The translations under genes and the position numbers were made by a program. A DNA stretch of 64,000 nucleotides, from NCBI GenBank assembly GCA_022842935.1, contig JALHOP010000016.1:62001-126000 (forward strand). Direction: 5' to 3'. This document shows positions 62,366 to 64,000 of the stretch, piece after piece. Below the pieces are notes generated by a model, which made no database searches, was not told the origin of the DNA, and was given only the letters and a program-made list of their open reading frames with translations. This stretch comes from Myxococcota bacterium (GTDB lineage: Bacteria > Myxococcota > XYA12-FULL-58-9 > JALHOP01). The first letter of the stretch is position 1, and every line of letters begins with the position of its first letter.

Positions 62366-62902
62366 TTATTGAAGCGAGCGCGACGCGCTTTCCTTGGCCA
62401 AGATGACCTTGGCGTTCAGGTCCTGCGGCCAGGGTGTACAAACGAAGCCCAGCTCCCGAAGCTCGGATGCCTGCAACGCGGTATAGGCATCGCGGAGCAA
62501 CGCTTCGAATGGCCGCGCAACCTGCTCGTCAGGCTTCGACTCACCCTGCGACGTCCAGAGTCCACGTCGTTTGTCGAGGAAACGATAGATGCTCAACTCG
62601 GTACCCTTCGACAGTCTGCAAAAACGCAGTCCCAGCGTGACCGACCCAGGCTCTTCGCCGGGCGCATCCCCCAGGGTTGCTACCTGGGCGCCGACCTTAA
62701 GCAACTCGCGCGTACCTGGCAACCGAAACGAGAGATCGAGATAGGTTCCAGGGAAGACCAACGATCGGGACACCGCCTTGAGACCCCCGAGGCCAATGTC
62801 GATTGCCCAGATCGGCTCGGGGAGCCGCCCGGCCAGCACCTTCATGTGGAGACGACCACGCGCCGAAGTGCGGCGACCCTCTGGGCTCAATACGTCCGTC
62901 AT
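62366..62902 (-). CDS. PilZ-domain protein with extra C-terminal region
   Basis: 178 residues from the ATG at 62902 (MTDVLSPEGRRTS); the ATG 12 codons earlier is possible. RRTSARGRL (RxxxR) and AIDIGLGGLK, in which the usual Ser of D-x-S-x-x-G is Gly, then LGLRFCRLSKGTELSIYRFL, fit a PilZ domain with altered second motif. The C-terminal 60 residues (LWTSQGESKPDEQVARPFEAL..) have no recognised domain. c-di-GMP binding may be weakened. Alone between a convergent MTHFR fusion and ribD, which is divergent. Confidence 0.88.
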   Translation of the reverse strand: MTDVLSPEGRRTSARGRLHMKVLAGRLPEPIWAIDIGLGGLKAVSRSLVFPGTYLDLSFRLPGTRELLKVGAQVATLGDAPGEEPGSVTLGLRFCRLSKGTELSIYRFLDKRRGLWTSQGESKPDEQVARPFEALLRDAYTALQASELRELGFVCTPWPQDLNAKVILAKESASRSLQ

Positions 62903-63000
62903 AAAGGGCAAACTGTCACCGCCGATCGCATCCGTCAAAATTGCCGCGCGCTTCGCGGCGGATTGCTACAAACCGCGCTTTCTGCCACGAATTCGGCCTG

Positions 63001-64000
63001 ATGCGTTCCCCGGCGCGTGACGTCTTCATGCAGGCGGCTCTAGCCAACGCCCAGCGCGCCGTCGGCCGGACGCGTCCTAACCCCAATGTCGGCTGTGTCG
63101 TCGTGCAAGGCGACACGATCGTTGGGCAGGGTTTTACGGCACCGGCTGGTGGGCCACATGCCGAGATCGTGGCGCTGCGCGAGGCGGGCGAGGCCGCGCG
63201 CGGAGCCGACCTCTACGTCACTCTCGAGCCCTGTAGCCACCACGGTCGCACCCCGCCCTGCGTCGATGCTCTCGTCGCCGCCGGGGTCGCACGCGTCATC
63301 GTCGGCATGCGCGACCCGAACCCCCTGGTCGACGGCACGGGCATTGCCCGCCTGCGTGAAGCGGGCATCACCGTCGAAGTTGGCCTGCTCGCCGAGGCCT
63401 GCGCCGAAATGCATCGAGGCTTTGCGCATTTCATCGTCACCAAGATGCCCTGGGTGGTCGCCAAGATGGCCCAGTCACTCGACGGCCGCGTGTCGACGCG
63501 ACTGGGCGCCTCGCGTTGGATCACCAGCGAGGCCTCACGCGACTACGCGCACGTCTTGCGCGACACCTGCGACGCCATCCTCGTCGGCATAGGCACTGTC
63601 TTGGCGGACGACCCGCAGCTCACCACTCGCCGTCCCGGCGGCCGTGACCCCGTGCGGGTGGTGCTGGATACCCAAGCGCGCACGCCACCGGAGTCGAAAC
63701 TCATGGCCCTCGCGGCCAAGTCGAGCGCACCGACCTGGCTGTTCGTCGGCGAAGACGCTCCGGCGAACCGGGTATCTGCTTTAGAGGACAGGGGCGCGCG
63801 GGTCGAGCGCTTGCCCCTCCGCGCGGGTAAGCTCGACTTGCTCCATGCGACCACGCGGTTGGCGGCCCTGGACATCGTAACTGTACTGGTCGAAGGCGGC
63901 CCGCGGGTGCTCGGCGCCTTCATGGACGCTCGACTCGTCAACGAAGTCGTCGCCTTCATCGCGCCGCGCATCATCGGTGGCGATGACGCTCGTAGTACCG
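63001..64000 (+). CDS. ribD: Riboflavin biosynthesis protein RibD (3' end outside window)
   Basis: The frame opens at an ATG at 63001 (MRSPARDVFMQAALANAQRA) and runs off the right edge after 333 codons without a stop. The N-terminal deaminase has HAEIVAL and EPCSHHGRTPPC zinc ligands (about residues 57 and 80-92), with RTRPNPNVGCVVV before. The reductase domain starts near WVVAKMAQSLDGRV and continues through VLVEGGPRVLGAF. RibD does two early steps of riboflavin synthesis: deamination then sugar reduction of the pyrimidine. Only about 25-40 residues should be missing. No FMN riboswitch fits in the short gap upstream. Confidence 0.95.
   Translation, partial: MRSPARDVFMQAALANAQRAVGRTRPNPNVGCVVVQGDTIVGQGFTAPAGGPHAEIVALREAGEAARGADLYVTLEPCSHHGRTPPCVDALVAAGVARVIVGMRDPNPLVDGTGIARLREAGITVEVGLLAEACAEMHRGFAHFIVTKMPWVVAKMAQSLDGRVSTRLGASRWITSEASRDYAHVLRDTCDAILVGIGTVLADDPQLTTRRPGGRDPVRVVLDTQARTPPESKLMALAAKSSAPTWLFVGEDAPANRVSALEDRGARVERLPLRAGKLDLLHATTRLAALDIVTVLVEGGPRVLGAFMDARLVNEVVAFIAPRIIGGDDARST

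Noticed and set aside
62939-63000. FMN riboswitch before ribD
   Set aside because: The gap to the divergent PilZ gene is too short and lacks the conserved FMN aptamer sequence.
1-64000. tRNA, rRNA, CRISPR arrays, insertion sequences, attachment sites
   Set aside because: No tRNA-like cloverleaf ends, spaced direct repeats, transposase motifs or phage integrase motifs were seen.

Overview
This is a high-GC bacterial chromosome segment with very dense coding on both strands. I place it in the Myxococcota (former Deltaproteobacteria), probably Polyangia or a relative. The indications are a MYXO-CTERM-like surface protein, tandem outer-membrane barrels and TPR proteins resembling Myxococcus Glt proteins, protein kinases with the myxobacterial catalytic-loop style HRDV-(S/T)-P, a DUF1592/DUF1552 pair, several PilZ proteins and many lipoproteins. 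No rRNA, tRNA, CRISPR array, insertion sequence or phage gene was recognised. Genes are cut at both window edges (a phospholipase D-like protein on the left, ribD on the right).

Layout. 1-6.2 kb: PLD-like enzyme, HYR-repeat surface protein, periplasmic MsrB, an amt-PII ammonium operon, a possible permuted papain-like protein and a tiny Cys-rich membrane protein. 6.1-13.3 kb, mostly minus strand: membrane HExxH protease-like protein, Nudix hydrolase, release factor 3, PiT phosphate transporter, single-domain response regulator, DUF2934 protein and Sel1-repeat lipoprotein. 13.4-19.9 kb: MenH-like hydrolase and a 1928-residue double UvrA with an SOS-box-like site in front. 19.9-24.7 kb: a CpaF-like protein without a Walker A motif, an orphan HicB-like protein and a 7TM/GAF histidine kinase. 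24.8-30.3 kb: a minus-strand operon of lamin-tail lipoprotein, nuclease lipoprotein and helix-hairpin-helix barrel, then a GMC oxidoreductase with its Tat-exported small subunit.

30.4-39.5 kb: a six-gene, translationally coupled operon (two paralogous outer-membrane barrels, three large TPR proteins and a coiled-coil lipoprotein) that looks like a trans-envelope complex of the Glt gliding/secretion type. 39.6-46 kb: a formyltransferase overlapping a Ser/Thr kinase, a PilT-like ATPase overlapping a lipoprotein gene, a PilZ protein and a beta-propeller lipoprotein. 46.2-51.3 kb: DUF1592 and DUF1552 proteins and a calpain-like protease with a calcium-loop motif. 51.4-55.1 kb: a lipoprotein and a dnaJ-ArsA-ArsA operon. 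55.2-64 kb: PilZ-GNAT fusion, second Ser/Thr kinase, lipocalin/AttH-like protein, EI24 membrane protein, homocysteine methyltransferase/MTHFR fusion, a third PilZ protein and ribD.

The main themes are envelope machinery (Glt-like operon, PilT-like and CpaF-like ATPases, lipoproteins), signalling (histidine kinase, response regulator, two Ser/Thr kinases, three PilZ proteins) and ordinary housekeeping. The strongest candidates for undescribed biology are the Glt-like operon, the lamin-tail/nuclease/HhH-barrel operon, the Walker-less CpaF homologue and the calpain-like protein. All functions are read from sequence patterns; no database search was possible.
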